This document shows positions 21,910 through 32,916 of a stretch of DNA of 64,000 bases, piece after piece (position 1 is the stretch's first letter; each line of letters begins with the position of its first letter). The notes beneath the pieces are model-generated. The model did no database searches. It was not told where the DNA came from and saw nothing but the letters and a program-made list of their open reading frames with translations. Source of the DNA: Erodium maritimum (taxonomy: Eukaryota; Streptophyta; Magnoliopsida; Geraniales; Geraniaceae); assembly GCA_963921825.1 (NCBI GenBank), contig OY997590.1:40069039-40133038 (forward strand), given 5' to 3'. The translations under genes and the position numbers were made by a program.

Positions 21910-23704
21910 TGTAATAACCACTCCCGGTCAACGCCAGTCAAACCTGCGAAAAACAGGAAAATTTAAAAAATTTAAGACTAACACTTAATTGAACCTAAAA
22001 TGACCCCGAGTGTCATACCGGACTTAAGTTGACCCCGTTATCGACCAAAGTGAGTTCCGGGGGACTCAGGGCAACTTTCTGTTCAATTTGGGAAATGTTG
22101 ACTTTTCGCTGGAAAAGTCAACCGAGCGACGTTTTGGTCCATTCGAGGACCGTTTTGGATCCAAAAAGCTTATCCGTCGTCGCAACGGTCTTAGTTGAGC
22201 CGTTTCCTTGTAGCCCGCCAAGTTTCATAATTTCTTGGAAAAAATGCCCGTTCGGGGCCCGAAACGTCCGATTTTCGCGAATCAGATTGGAAAATATCTA
22301 GTAGATATTTTTCAAAAGGTGTGGGACCAACCCTGCCACTTGTCCAACAAGTGGTGGTGTTAGTTTTGTGGGGAAAATGAGTGGTGGTGCCTTAAGTGTG
22401 GCCGGCCACATATCAAAAAAAAGGAAAAAAAGAAAATGAGTTAGTTGTTTTAGAAAGAGAAAGAAGAGAGAAGAAAGGGAGAGAAGGAGAAGAAGAAAAG
22501 AGAGAAAGCTAGGGTTTGGAGCACTATTCACGTCATCTCCACCCTTGGATCGTCTCAAGGCTAGGAGGAAGTGCACTCCCCTCATCCTCCTCTACAGTAT
22601 ACACCGAATCGATTCATGTTTTGATTAATTTTGGAAGTTAGGGTTTTTGTAAAACTATTAGTTTATAGGTGTACTGAGGTTGGGGAAGTGTTGGAGACGT
22701 TTTAGAGGTGTTTGGAGGCGAAGGAGCACGTTTTTCGACGACCGGGAGCTCGGGAGGAGCTCCGGCCACCATGGGGGGTGGGCGGCCACCATAGAGGGTG
22801 GCTGGCCGGAGCTAGGGCCGGCCACCACCATGGTGGGCCGGGCCCCAATGAACCCTAGGGCCCACGGCCTAGCTTGGCCGGGTGGGGCCCACATGCTCGG
22901 GTGATCGGGTTTTGTGTTCGGGTGGTTTAAAACGTTCCCCGGACCATTTATCCATAACCGAATTGAAAATTGGAATTAAATTGGAAAAGTTATAATTAAC
23001 GGGTTTAGAAACTTGAAACGGTAATTAATTGACTCGGAAGTCGGAATTCGATTCTGTCATGTACATTGGGACCCTTGAATTATTCTAAGTCCGTAGAAAC
23101 GAAAACGGGAATTTTTGGAGCCCCGGAAGGGCATTTACAAAACCCGGACAGATTCGCCATGTCTGGCAAATCGGGCCTTTACAGGTCCCTTATCGACAAT
23201 GTCGAGTAATTGGGAAGTTTGGGAGTGATCGACATTATCGGGATTAAGTTTGGGCATCAAGTTTAATGATTTTCAATTTATTCCTGCGAGGTGTTAAGTG
23301 CCTTTAAATTGTGTTCTTTTAGATCGTGCCACGGACCGAGGCAAGGGAAAGCTGGATGAGTGACTGAGATCATCACCGGAACTCGTTGGTTGGCTTTTGG
23401 GAGAACACGCACGAGGTAGGGAAAAGTAGCCGGATCTCGACCATGACTAGGGAAAGTTAACTGTAGAATTGCATGTGACACCGGGGTGTCGTGGGTTAAT
23501 TAGGTTATCAAATATTAGAAAGGCATGATACGGGAACGTAGCGAATATTGGAAATGCATGTGACACTTAGTAGTGTCTTAGGAGCAGAGAACTTAGCGTT
23601 ATTAGAATTACTGGAGGCATATGACCATGCCCGGAGGTTGATTGAGAAATTGTTGATATTAGGACTGTTGGAGGCATTGGTTATGCCGGAGGTTGATTGT
23701 GTTT

Positions 23705-24255
23705 TTTGGTGTCTTGGGTGGCCTTGAGAGCCCGTGCTATTATTGTTGAGTCTTGGGTGGCCATGAGAGCCCGTGTTATTATTGTGTTTTGGGTGGCCAT
23801 GAGAGTCGTACTTTACTGTTGGAGTTTTAGGTGGCCATGAGTGCCCATGGGGTTGTCGAACCCGTGTCTTTACCTTTGGTGTTTTGGGTGGCCATGAGTA
23901 CCAGTAGGGTTGTTGAATCCGTCTCTCTACTGTTGGAGTCTTGGGTGGCCATGAGTGCCCGTGGGGTTGTTGAACCCGTGTCTTTATTGTTGGTGTATCT
24001 TGGGTGGCCGTGAGTGCCCGTGTGGGTTGTTGAGCCCGTGAGTTACTGTTGGTGGTTTGAGTGGCCGTGAGTGCCCGTGGGGGGTTGTTGAGTCCGTGAG
24101 TTACTGTTGGTGGTTTTGAGTGACCGTGAGTGCTCGTGGGGTTGTTGAGCCCGTGAGTTTTGATTGGTGTGTCTTGGGAGGCCGTGAGTGCCTGTGGGGC
24201 TGTTGAGTCCGTGTTTTACTGTTGGTGTCTTGGGTGGCCATGAGTGCCTGTGAGT
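23705..24255 (+). repeat. GGTGGCCATGAG minisatellite in solo LTR
   Basis: About ten imperfect units of 40-58 bp carrying TTGGGTGGCC.TGAGTGCCCG and, in most units, GGGTTGTTGAACCCGTG. Homologous in place to 2672-3225, but unit lengths and copy number differ. Confidence 0.85.
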
Positions 24256-24466
24256 GTTGAACCTCCGTTGTCACTGGTTGTTGAACTTGCTTGTGATTGT
24301 GATTGTGATTGTGGTTACTTGAGGTTGGGGGCCCGCTTCATGAAACGGGGGTCCACGAGCACACGCGTCTGCATGTTCAGACGGGGTAGGGGGGCCGCCC
24401 GTCAATAAAGGGGTCCTGGCCGCGCGTGTGTGGTTTGGGTTTGTGAGCATTCTTTGGCTGACTTAC

Positions 24467-24650
24467 GAGTTAGAGTCTCGGGAAGTTGCGAGCATTCTTC
24501 GGCTGGCCTGACCGAGTTAGAGTCTCCGGAGGTTGTGAGCGTTCTTCGGCTGGCCTGACCGAGTTAGAGTCTCGGGAGGTTGCGAGCGTTCTTTGGCTGG
24601 CCTGACCGAGTTAGAGTCTCGGGAGGTTGCGAGCGTTCTTGGCACGAAGC
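24467..24650 (+). repeat. 47-bp minisatellite, four copies
   Basis: The core GAGTTAGAGTCTCGGGAGGT recurs at 24467, 24514, 24561 and 24608, an exact 47-bp step. The same array is on the other strand at about 61093-61290 in the minus-strand LTR. Confidence 0.9.
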
Positions 24651-24935
24651 AGTTGGCAGCTGGTTTGTGGTCCTTTGTGATCTTGTTTGGTGTGCGATCC
24701 TTTGTGATCTTGTTTGGTGTTGCGTAGCTTTCTTTTGAGTCCTTGGAAGAGGTCGTGATCGTTGTGTCGGGTCTACTTTGTGTGTCAGAGTGTTGAGTTG
24801 GTCAAGGAAGGTAACAGTGGGTGTGTGTTCAGTCGAAGTACTTGGGTTGGGGATGGTGTTCCCCAGTGTTTAGTTTGTGTTGGTGTTACCGGCATTGTCT
24901 GCTAATTATGCCGTAGTCAGTCTGTTATCCGTGGT

Positions 24936-24953
24936 GGTGAGCGAACGCTCACC
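24936..24953 (+). promoter_or_regulatory. Conserved LTR hairpin and CTACAG-G module
   Basis: GGTGAGCG-AA-CGCTCACC, an 8-bp stem, is followed by GCTGCTTTTCCTACAGGTAC (near 24959-24978). The second part looks like a 3' splice acceptor (pyrimidine run, CAG, G). Found at the matching place in the other gypsy LTRs here; role unknown. Confidence 0.65.
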
Positions 24954-25223
24954 CCTAGCTGCTTTTCCTACAGGTACCGTTCGCAGGCTGGACTAAGTGA
25001 GCTTCTGAAGCTTGAAGAGCTAGAAGCGGGATTTCTGGGTTTATTTGAGTCTAGCGACGTATACCATGTTTTTGTCCACTTGTTGGGACTGATTTTTGGT
25101 TGTAAATATATTTTGTTGAACTAAACTGGTATTTTAAAGTGATCTATGAAAATGGTTTCAAAGTGTTTTATTATTTTAAATGTTCGCGTCCCGAGTTCGG
25201 TTTACTGAAATTGGGGCGTGACA

Positions 25224-25946
25224 GCTGTTATGGATAAAACGAATGTTGGTTGAGTATGATGTCCGTCAATATGTTATGACATTATTTTGTGACAATGTTA
25301 GTGCTATAAACATCTCGAAGGACCCAGTTCAACATAGAAAGACAAAGAACATTAACATCATACATCATTTTATCCGGGATTTAGTGGAGAACAAGACAAT
25401 CCAACTCTAGTATATTCCTACTGAAGGACAACTGGCTGACATCTTCACAAAATCTCTTGATGTTGCACATTTTAAAAGGGTAAACAACAAATACCTACCC
25501 CAAACTTGTAGCGTTTAACTGATACATACCCTATTTTTAATTGATACCTACTCTGATGTTTAGTTTTTTAACAGATAGCCCAAGCAGACAGGTAAAATGA
25601 CGAAAATGCCCTCAATTACATTTCAGTAATTACTTTAAAAAAATATTTAAAAAATCACTTTTGTTAGGTATATATATGTACTTAATAAATCACTTCAGTT
25701 TTATTTAAAAAATCACTTCATTTTTATTTTTAAAAAATTATTTAAGAAATCACTTCAGGGCATTTTCGTCATTTTACTTGTCTGCTTGGGCTATCTGTTA
25801 AAAAACTAAACATCTGAGTATGTATCAGTTAAAAAAAACGGTAGGGTATGTATCAGTTAAACGCTACAAGTTTGGGGTAAGTATTTGTAGTTTACCCATT
25901 TTAAAATTTTGAGGCCCGCTTTAGAACTTTGCACCATTGAACTTTA
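25224..25946 (+). pseudogene. copia RNase H end, second piece, with MITE
   Basis: Resumes the copia RNase H after the solo LTR: VMTLFCDNVSAINISKDPVQ, HRKTKNINIIHHFIRD, then IPTEGQLADIFTKSLD, the copia pol C-terminal signature. A 420-bp MITE sits inside near the end, after which a few residues (ILRPALELCTIEL) close the frame. Broken. Confidence 0.85.
25478..25897. mobile_element. MULE-type MITE, 9-bp TSD ATTTTAAAA
   Basis: A 420-bp foldback element starts GGGTAAACAACAAATACC and ends with the inverted equivalent. The arms pair over about 150 bases and include TGCCCTGAAGTGATT-like and GCCCAAGCAGACA blocks. A perfect 9-bp duplication, ATTTTAAAA, flanks it (25469-25477 and 25898-25906). No coding. 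A different family from 8721-9103. Confidence 0.9.
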
Positions 25947-26270
25947 AGATGTATGGGTTTTATAAGAGAGGTATATGGTTTGTATTCAATTATTTTTTTC
26001 TGTTAATTTCTTGTCAGTACACGTGTATGGGTTGGTTAAAAATTATTGAGCCAACTGTTTTGATCTACGCATGAAAATCAATTGTTAGTGGATGATGTTG
26101 TGTATTTCATGATTCCGAGAAAGGGGTAAGAAAAGGAACGATTTTAGGAAGTTAGACAAAAGGAAAGTTGGCTGAAATCTATAAATTTCTCTACTTTCTC
26201 TCAAACTTTTTTTTCTCTCAAAGAAAAGATTCTCTGAAGTACTGTGTTTCCCGTCTCTCACTTTTACATC
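25947..26270 (+). other. Spacer between copia pol and env-like region
   Basis: No frame. It contains a short purine stretch and TTTCTCTCAAAG runs before the next ATG at 26271. Sireviruses have such a spacer. Confidence 0.5.
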
Positions 26271-28256
26271 ATGAAGGACTCGAAAAAGATGAAACTCAAA
26301 AAGCTTTCCCTAAAGTTCAAAGCTCGACAAAGGATCATCAAGTCTAAATCAAATAATGAATTGGGGAAGAATGTACCATAAGAGCAAGCCATGTCAAAAG
26401 GAATTTTCACTAATCAAGGAGCTACCAAATACCCTAAGGGCGCTGAAGCCCTTGTAGAAGATCCTCTCTCTTTTAACACGGAAGACATGGTGAAAGGTAA
26501 CCCTAAATCCTCCTATGAACAAGTAGTTGTGTTTGAGGCTAGTAAAGATCAGTCAACTCTAAAGGAGTCTGAGTTAGATTCTAACAAAAACGATAACCCT
26601 AGTGATGTCGTTGTTGTTCCTTCAAATGTATCTATTGAGAAAATTATGCCTGCTTACTCTCTGTCTGGAGGGAAATGGAAAACTTAGGTTGTTGAGAAGG
26701 ACAATGTTTCAAAAACTTTTGCTGAAATCCTCAAGAAGGTTGAGAAAGAGTTCCAATCTGATGGTAGAATAGAAGATTATGTGCCTGACATTGTAGATGA
26801 GGTTCTCAAGGATATTGAGAAAGATGATAGTCTTGAAGTTGTGTCTGCTAGGGTAGAAGAAGTTCTAGAAAATGTTGAGAAAGATGTTACTTCTGAAGTT
26901 CGGATAGAAGTCTCAGACCCTGCTTGTTAAATGCCCATAGATATGTGTGACAATTAGAAGCAGGTTGATGTACAAGTTGACGAAAGAGATCAATCCTATA
27001 AACCCCAAGACTTTTAAGAAGAAGGAAAGGAAGAGAAAAGGAAAGGGCTCTAGTTCTGTTGTGAGAAGAGAGTCCAAGAAACTCAAATCGCTATTTTAGA
27101 AGGAAGAAGAAGTCGCTACTCCCATTAGTAGCTTGAAAAAGAAATCATTAAGCACTTTCGGTCCAAATAAAATATCACACTAATCTTTCATCTTGTTGGT
27201 AAGTCTTCCACTAAGGAAGAAGTAGAAGAAGGTGTGCTAACACCCCCTCTTTTGTGAGAAGAGGCTTGTAAATGTAAAAAGGGCTCTAGCTGGAGTTCCA
27301 GATACTTCCATGGATAATGTTTCTTTTCATTATGAAGGTGTTTTCCGAAAGTGGAAATATGTCTTCCAACACAATATCAATCCTGAGAGGGAGCTCTCAA
27401 AAGAAGCTCAAAGCATTGAGCAGGCGATGAATTTACTTCAAGAAGCCAAACTCCTCAGAATGTCCTAGAAATTGGTCCATTTTATCCTCATCTGGTGAAG
27501 GACTTAATTGTGAATCTTTCTCCAAGATTCGATGATCCGAAGGATTCTGAATACTACAAGGTGGTTGTCTGAGGGAAAGGATCAGTGTTACTGAGGAGAC
27601 CATTAACACTTACCTAGGAAGGCATACACCAAATGGCCAGACGCGGCCAATATTTCTTCACAAAGTGGCCAAGGAATTCAATGGGAATCTTGACAAGCTT
27701 TAGCCTACGAAAGGGATTCAGAACTTACACCTGTCTACTCCATACTCTTTCGTATTTGATTCGAAAAATGGGCACCCTCCTCGCACGGATCCAGCATTAC
27801 TCCTGGACTAGCACGACTCATTTATGCCATAGGTACGTCCACACCTTTGAATTTTAGTGCATTTTTCATTGAACATCTCAGTCGCCATGCAAAATCCTTT
27901 GCTACCAAGATACCCATTAGCTTTCCCTCCCTGATCTATGGGCTGATATTGAGTCAACATCCCAAACTTCTAAGGGACTATGATGTCAAAGGAAAAAAAC
28001 CAGCCCTGGTCACTTTCAACAAGAAGCACTTTGAAGGTTCTCATGTCCGTGGGAATGTCCGGACATCTGTCAAGATCTCTGAAGGTGGTGGCAGCTCTAG
28101 AGCTCCAAGTCATCAAGGAGCAATCATCGAGAAGGTTCGTGCCTCGATAAAATCCACAGACAAGCATATTGCAATCATTCGTGATTAGAAGAAGATGCTT
28201 GAAGATCTGTTCTAGAATCTGCTGGTTGATCAAAATGTTGGGGAAGATACGGAATG
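26271..28256 (+). pseudogene. Sirevirus env-like region
   Basis: Starts MKDSKKMKLKKLSLKFKARQ, a very basic opening, then a Lys/Glu/Val/Asp-rich tract with repeated phrases like EVLKDIEKDDSLEVV and EVLENVEKDVTSEV (about 26700-26930). After that comes a part with HLSRHAKSFATKIPISFPSL and IYGLILSQHPKLL (27850-28000), a motif set seen in the extra ORF of Sirevirus-type copia elements and related plant transposon proteins. Role in living relatives is unproven (called env-like from position). Clearly broken, many breaks. Confidence 0.6.
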
Positions 28257-28701
28257 AGGTGTCTCTAAGATAGAATCCAATGATATATAAGCTATGTTTT
28301 CTCCACCATTCTACTATTACTACTATTTCTTCTTGATTTCTATATTAAACACTTATTTACTCGGAGTTTGTCCAAGGTTCATATCTGGATTATCTATTTT
28401 GACACTTTTCTTCCTGATGTTATGTTTAATTAGACCTGATGATGTTCTATGGCATGCTTAATTAGTTAATAATTCGTAGCCTTCTCTTCTAGAAGTAATT
28501 GTTTACTCAGGGTTTGTCCAAAGTCTTTGGCAATTTTTTGAGGCAATCAGGGGGGAATATGCATATATTTGATGGTATTTGTTGAAAGCATGTTAAGGAG
28601 AAACTAGTATTCTCCCATTATTGTTTTTGATTATGGAAGTTGTTTGTTTTCCTCTAAGTATGAAGTGCTTGCCTACAAAAATAGCCAAAGGGGGAGATTT
28701 T

Positions 28702-29445
28702 TGTTACATCTAGATTGGCAATTTAGTTGTCAAGCAAGATGATGTTCCGGATGCCTGTTAGCATAGATAGAAAAGATGTCAGATCGTATGTTGATGAACA
28801 TCATGTGAATTTCCTTATTTGAAGATACTTCTAGTCAAAGTATCTGACTTGTTAGGAACTGTCAGAGTATATGTAAACTTACAAATTGGGCTAGATCGTG
28901 ACTCTAAGGCTTAAGGAAACCCTAGGGCTACACGTTTCAGATGGAGAAGCTATAAAAAGCCAAGAGGCATACCCTTAGTTATTGTTGTCAACATAATTAT
29001 TACTTTTATTCGTTGTTATTTGTTTAAAGATTCAGAGCTCCTAAGCGTGTTGGAACAGTGTGTTGGGAGGAGGCTGAATTTGTTTAACATAGAATAACAT
29101 AATTGTTCTCAAACACTATTCTTCACAAAATGAGTGATTGGGTTGATCAGGTTGTGAATGCGTGATTGAAGACTGACGAACAACCTTTGAAGAACAAAAG
29201 GCTAACCAAGACAGGCGAGTTCTTGAAGAGCGGAATCGAGAGGGATCTCGGATTCAGGGGGAGCCCTTAAGATAAGTTTGCACTTGTAATAATAGCTTAA
29301 AGTTTGATCTAGGATGATCTAAGAAACTTGTATATTTTGATTGATTACAAAATAGTGAAATCTTTCAACTAGGTAACAAACTTGTGTGTCTTTTCTATTC
29401 TTGTTATTATTGTTGATTGTGTTTTGTTTTAAGCAAGGTGTCTGT
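28702..29445 (+). mobile_element. Start of Sirevirus-like 3' LTR
   Basis: Follows the polypurine tract AAAGGGGGAGATT (28688-28700) and starts TGTTACATCTAGATTGG. It carries a TATA box at 28951-28958. It is cut at 29446 by the minus-strand gypsy LTR. The stretch 28257-28687 before it is untranslated 3' sequence of the element. Confidence 0.75.
28951..28958 (+). promoter_or_regulatory. LTR TATA box
   Basis: TATAAAAA, 249 bases into the copia 3' LTR, after AGATGGAGAAGC. The position is normal for an LTR promoter. Confidence 0.55.
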
Positions 29446-32400
29446 TGTCACGCCCCAAATCCGGTATAACCGAACCCGGGACGTGAACGGAAGAACAAGG
29501 ATAAAGAAAATTAAAATGGCTAAACAATTGATACAGCATTTTAAATCCACAATTCAAGTATTAAATAAAACTAATAAAAGTGTCCTCTGAGGTTTACACT
29601 CAAGTTCGAATAAAACAAATCTAGAACAAAGTGTGTACGTCACTAGACAACCCAGAACCCGGACTCTCGCTCCCCAGCTCTTCAAGCTTCGAGATGTCCT
29701 CTTAATCAGACTCAAAATCCATACCTGTAGGAAAAGCAGCATGGGGTGAGCATTTCGCACAGCGCCACGGATACCCGACTGACCACGGCATACGAGTAAA
29801 AATACCAGGAATACAACAATATAAATTCAGGGAAAATAGTTATAGTTCACGCATGATACCAAACTACCGCACGGGCTAACCGTCAAACACACCAACATCT
29901 CTACCACCTTTTCCACAATCGAAACAAACAACAGAGATTACATCCTCAACAAATCAAGTTGCAAATGCACAGATTATCACGCAATATCAACACACACTGC
30001 ACAGTTTCCGGTAGCAAATCGGCTGGGCCTGGCGCTGCCCGCAATACTTTTTCCGAACGCCAATCGGAAAGGCGAGCCGACCTCTTCGCGAAACAAATCG
30101 CAACACTTTAGCGATTTCTAGTCGGAAGGTGGGCCCACATCATCGCGGAACCACGACACCCTTCGTCGATGGCGAGTCGACAGGCAGGCCATACCTTAAC
30201 CACCCATCACCATATAGATCACCAACACTCAAACAACTATCAAAACACACTATCAATTATCGCATTTAACATATCAAGGCACTACCAACTATCAAGTCAC
30301 ACGAGTCATTCAATACACACACAAGTTCAACACTCCAAGCGCACACTAGTCAAACATACAAGCACAACAACGCTAATAGGTACAGCACGACAATTTACGA
30401 ACTATACCCAACCTACGGGCACAACCAGGTACCCTCATGCATTTCTACAAACATGCCAAGTATAATAAACCTACGGGCACAACCAGGTGCCCACATGCAT
30501 TTTTACTAGTAACTTTCCCTAGTCAAACCGATATCCAGCTACTTTTCCCTACCTCGTGATGCCATCCAAATCCAAACGTAACTCTAGAAGCGCTCGCGAC
30601 GACCTGCCTAAAGCTCCTCCCTTCCGCGATCGGTGGCAAAATCTAGAGTGACAAAACAACACACTTTTTAATACGCAAGCCAACTTCAATTTTTATGATA
30701 TTAACGCCCAAATGCAACCCCGACAAGTACCGATCACTCCCAAACTTCTCAATTACTCGACATTGTCAAAATGGAGAAAAGAATGTGTGCCTACAACCCC
30801 GGGACAACGACGAACTCCTTGTATTAACTGAGAAAAACCGAGAATTACAACCCTAACTCTCTACCTCTCAATACACAACGGTAATCCACACAAAAAATGC
30901 CTAATTTTTGTTATCGGTGAACTAAAGTCTAAGAGATGATTCACCTTATTTTTTATTTGCTCCTGCTACTCCACGTCGAGATTCAAGACTTGTTCTTTAA
31001 TTTTGTCCTTAAACCACCAATTAGGAACATGGACGTGCTTCAATATTCACATGAAACACACCACCTTGACAACTAGGTTGTGGTTCATATATGCTCACGC
31101 AGCCAAAGCACGTTCAAAGAAAATATGAGCATTTAATGCACCATTAAATACCAACCACACAAGGACGTAATCAATGGTACTTGTTCTTGTATGATTTAGT
31201 AGCCTTCAAACCCAAAAACAATGCTTCAATCTCTTATACTTTGGTTCTCACCTAAAATGAAGCCGTTTCCCCCAAAGAGACAAAACCCTTTCATGGTCTG
31301 CGCAATCCAAAGCTGCCGCACATCACCCAAAGCCGCCTCTCTCTATCCCTGATCTATTTGATGTCGTGTACAAGGGAACCAAAAACGCTAGTGTTCCCCA
31401 TATATCAATACAAGACAATATGAGACATGGGCTTGAGTTTGGGTTAAATGGGCCTAGCTCATGGGCCAAAAAATTAGGCCCATTTTTGGAGCCAAACATT
31501 ACAATCTACCCCCCTTAAAGGAATTTCGTCTGCGAAATTTGAAGCAAACGTACCTCAGGAGTCGAACAGGTTGGGTACTTCGCGCGAACCTCGTCCTCGT
31601 GCTCCCAAGTTGACTCGGCTCCGTGGTGCCGCCACTGTATCCGTACTAGCCGGATGGTCTTGCCACGTAGGACCTGCTCCCGTGTATCCATTATTCGAAC
31701 CGACTCCTCCTCATACGAGACATCATCAGCCACCTCGACATCTGCCCACTTAATGACGTGAGAGGGGTCCGCATTATATTTCCGCAACTGGGAAACGTGG
31801 AAGACGTTGTGGACATTCCCAAGCCGCGGTGGTAATGCAATACGGTATGCAACTGTTCCCACTCTACCCAAGACCTCGAAAGGCCCGGTATACTGCGGGG
31901 CTAACTTGCCTCTGCCGCGGTTGAACTGTACAAGTCCTTTCTTCGGACTCACTTTCAGGAATACATGGTCACCAACTGCGAACTCGAGAGGTCGGCGCCA
32001 TCTATCAACATAGCTCTTCTGCCGACTCTGCGTGGTCTTCAATCACTCACATATCAGCGCAACCTTCTCAGTCGTCTCTCGGACAAGATTTGGACCCAGT
32101 AAACTCTTATCCCCTACTTCTTCCCAGCATACGGGCGATTGACACGGTCTACCATACAACGCTTCGAACAGTGCCATCCCGATACTGGCCTGAAAGCTGT
32201 TGTTGTAGGCGAACTCGGCTAATGGTAGGTGGTCCTCCCATGACCCTCTGAAGTCTATCACACAGGCCCGTAGCATGTCCTCCAAGATCTGAATCGTGCG
32301 CTCTGACTGGCCGTCTATCTGAGGGTGGTACAATGTACTGAGCAGAACATCGGTCCCCAACAATGTCTGCAGACTCGACCAAAATCTGGAAGCAAAACGA

Positions 32401-32526
32401 GGATCCCTGTCAGATACTATCGACACTGGGACCTTATGGAGACGGACGATCTCATGGATGTACAGACGGATCAACTTGTCAACCGAATCGGTCATCCTCA
32501 TGGCCAGGAAATGGGCCGACTTGGTT
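29446..32526 (-). mobile_element. Ty3/gypsy Tekay/Del-like, 3' end
   Basis: A minus-strand gypsy 3' end: integrase (31515-32526), polypurine tract (AAGGGGGGTAGAT on the minus strand, 31504-31517) and 3' LTR (29446-31503, 2,058 bp). The chromodomain-type tail of the integrase and the long LTR point to Tekay/Del chromoviruses. The element stops at about 32526, where an opposite-strand LTR fragment begins, so everything upstream of the integrase core is absent. The retained part is lightly broken (one or two breaks), which suggests a younger copy than the Sirevirus-like element it cuts. Confidence 0.85.
31515..32526 (-). pseudogene. gypsy integrase core and chromodomain-like tail
   Basis: Minus-strand frames: the integrase core with VSIVSDRDPRFASRFWSSLQ, STLYHPQIDGQSERTIQILE and LPLAEFAYNNSFQASIGMA (32043-32526), then GDHVFLKVSPKKG, LAPQYTGPFEVL, NVFHVSQLRKYNADPSHVI and the tail LRGKTIRLVRIQWRHHGAES (31515-32042). 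The tail matches the group II chromodomain of Tekay/Del elements, which in living elements binds modified histones and steers insertion. Part of a broken element. Confidence 0.9.
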
Positions 32527-32916
32527 ATTCAGTACTCCCCTATGTTATTGTTTGTTGTCGGTGTTCCCGGCATTTCTGCTGGTATGCCGTAGTCAGTCTG
32601 GTCTCCGTGGTGGTGAGCGAAACGCTCACCCTTTGCTGCTTTTCCTATAGGTACCGTTCGCGAGGCGGACTAGGAGGATCTCTCGAGGCTTGAAGAGCTA
32701 GGAGCGAGAGTCCGGCTTGTCGGGGTTGTCTAGCGACGTACACTCATGTTTTAGTGTTCTTTCATTTTTTTTAAATTAAAACTCGATTGTAAAAATATTG
32801 TTTTGATTAATAAAAGTTGTGCTTTTAAAGCAGTTTATTAAACTATTTGAGACTTTGTTTTACTTGCTTCATCGTTCGCGTTCCGAGTTCGGTTTTACTG
32901 AATTTGGGGCGTGACA
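32527..32916 (+). mobile_element. Gypsy LTR 3' fragment, opposite strand
   Basis: The last 390 bp of a Tekay-like LTR in plus orientation, ending GGGGCGTGACA, with the hairpin at 32612-32630 and CTATAGGTACCG after it. It aligns with the complement of 34751-35140 at high identity. It is not followed by a primer site, so it is a detached fragment. It meets the minus-strand integrase at 32526 head to head. Confidence 0.85.

Larger units (their letters stand above)
21910..25223 (+). mobile_element. Ty3/gypsy solo LTR (Tekay/Del-like) in copia RNase H
   Basis: A 3,314-bp LTR runs TGTAATAACC..GGGGCGTGACA. The 5-bp flanks are ACTGT (21905-21909) and GCTGT (25224-25228), one mismatch, so the insertion is not brand new. 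It holds the GGTGGCC minisatellite (23705-24255), the GAGTTAGAGTCTC minisatellite (24467-24650) and the hairpin module (24936-24953). Closest kin in the window are the solo LTR 1010-4090 and the 5' LTR 60516-62812. Confidence 0.9.
19730..29445 (+). mobile_element. Ty1/copia, Sirevirus-like, 3' two thirds, nested
   Basis: A plus-strand copia element with integrase (about 19740-20200), reverse transcriptase (about 20680-21600), RNase H (21606-21909 and 25224-25946), a spacer, an env-like region (26271-28256), a polypurine tract (AAAGGGGGAGATT, 28688-28700) and the start of the 3' LTR (28702-29445, TGTTACATCTAG). The extra region after pol points to the Sirevirus lineage. Its 5' end is outside or lost. 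It is split by a gypsy solo LTR (21910-25223) and a MULE-type MITE (25478-25897), and a minus-strand gypsy LTR cuts its 3' LTR at 29446. Heavily broken, well over ten breaks; an old copy. Confidence 0.85.

Noticed and set aside
30169-30465. A 98-codon Thr/His-rich frame
   Set aside because: It lies inside the 3' LTR of a minus-strand gypsy element; composition is that of the LTR.
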